NCBI RefSeq assembly: GCF_004004565.1
Contig: NZ_SACM01000002.1
Location: 186,001-250,000 of the forward strand
Direction: 5' to 3'
Length of the DNA stretch: 64,000 nucleotides
DNA from: Inhella crocodyli
Lineage (GTDB): Bacteria > Pseudomonadota > Gammaproteobacteria > Burkholderiales > Burkholderiaceae_C
Shown: piece by piece, positions 63,434 through 64,000 of the stretch
Position numbering within the stretch: position 1 is the stretch's first letter
Layout: each line of letters starts with the position of its first letter
The notes under the pieces: generated by a model
The model's database searches: none
What the model was told of the DNA's origin: nothing
The model's input: the letters and a program-made list of their open reading frames with translations, nothing else
Translations under genes and position numbers: made by a program

Positions 63434-64000
63434 ATGCTTGCCAAACGCATCATTCCCTGCCTGGACGTCAAGGACGGCCGGGTCGTCAAAGGCGTCAACT
63501 TTGTCGGCCTGCGCGACGCGGGCGACCCCGTCGAAGCCGCCGCCCGCTACAACGAGCAGGGCGCCGACGAACTGACTTTTCTCGACATCACCGCCACGAG
63601 CGACGGCCGCGACCTGATCCTGCCCATCATCGAGGCCGTGGCCTCTCAGGTCTTCATCCCACTGACCGTGGGCGGTGGTGTGCGCGAGGTGGGCGACGTG
63701 CGCCGCCTGCTCAACGCGGGCGCCGACAAGGTCAGCTTCAACTCCGCGGCCGTGGCCCGCCCCGAGCTCATCCGCGAGTGCGCCGACAAGTACGGCTCGC
63801 AGTGCATCGTGGTGGCGATCGACGCCAAACAGAACCCGGATGGCGAAGGCTGGCACGTCTTCACCCACGGCGGCCGCAAAGACACGGGCCTGGACGCCGT
63901 CGAGTGGGCGCGCACCATGCAGGCCATGGGCGCGGGGGAGATCTTGCTGACCAGCATGGACCGCGACGGCACGCGCGCTGGCTTCAACTTGCCGCTGACC
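63434..64000 (+). CDS. hisF: imidazole glycerol phosphate synthase subunit HisF (partial)
   Basis: The first 189 residues of the cyclase that makes imidazole-glycerol phosphate and AICAR with HisH; the gene runs off the window end. [20 protein letters not shown] holds catalytic Asp11, and [10 protein letters not shown] the second Asp region. [31 protein letters not shown] and [17 protein letters not shown] are typical. It is separated from hisA by three inserted genes. Confidence 0.97.
   Translation, partial: MLAKRIIPCLDVKDGRVVKGVNFVGLRDAGDPVEAAARYNEQGADELTFLDITATSDGRDLILPIIEAVASQVFIPLTVGGGVREVGDVRRLLNAGADKVSFNSAAVARPELIRECADKYGSQCIVVAIDAKQNPDGEGWHVFTHGGRKDTGLDAVEWARTMQAMGAGEILLTSMDRDGTRAGFNLPLT

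Overview
The window reads as one continuous stretch of a GC-rich betaproteobacterial chromosome. I place it in Burkholderiales (Comamonadaceae/Sphaerotilaceae-like) from gene order: tRNA-Tyr/Gly/Thr-tuf-tRNA-Trp-secE-nusG-rplKAJL-rpoBC, rpsLG-fusA-tuf, S10-spc-alpha ribosomal operons, and ABC transporter-bolA-murA-hisGDCBHAF. Family is inferred, genus is not resolved. There is no rRNA operon, CRISPR array, prophage or complete insertion sequence.

Layout. 1-3.6 kb: a small membrane peptide, apaG, tag, rpe, a low-molecular-weight phosphatase, gph and a secreted chalcone-isomerase-like protein. 3.7-9.5 kb: a trp operon (trpE-trpG-ltaE-trpD-trpC-ung) with a threonine aldolase inside and a candidate leader-peptide attenuator in front. 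9.5-44.2 kb: the translation and transcription block, holding tRNAs, two nearly identical tuf genes, rpoB, rpoC, rpoA, secE, secY, infA and most ribosomal protein genes. It is divided by several intrinsic terminators and internal promoters and interrupted by a PIN-domain gene and a peroxiredoxin gene. It ends at rplQ, followed by an initiator tRNA. 44.4-48.3 kb: a histone-H1-like/TPR fusion protein under a TetR gene, divergent from an ABC exporter and bolA. 48.3-64 kb: murA and a his operon interrupted twice. Between hisD and hisC lie two small hypothetical genes with an integron attC-like site, three photolyase/cryptochrome-family genes with a DUF2256 gene, and a VapBC-like toxin-antitoxin pair whose toxin overlaps hisC. 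Between hisA and hisF lie a lysine-rich exported peptide, a membrane protein and an ATP-grasp enzyme. hisF runs off the end.

Main signals beyond routine annotation: (1) several genes (rpe, the ABC ATPase, phrB, hisF, and the trp leader ORF) have a -10-like box 6-7 nt before the start codon, which predicts leaderless mRNAs; (2) ribosomal and tRNA promoters share a GC-rich CGCGGGCTTT-like segment directly after the -10; (3) a three-gene photolyase cluster whose third member has a FAD-binding half first and an unassigned C-terminal half; (4) three palindromes at exact 16-bp spacing ahead of the toxin-antitoxin pair; (5) a 238-bp element with perfect 19-bp terminal inverted repeats overlapping the DUF2256 start; (6) an attC-like cassette scar. 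All assignments come from reading the sequence; no database search was run.
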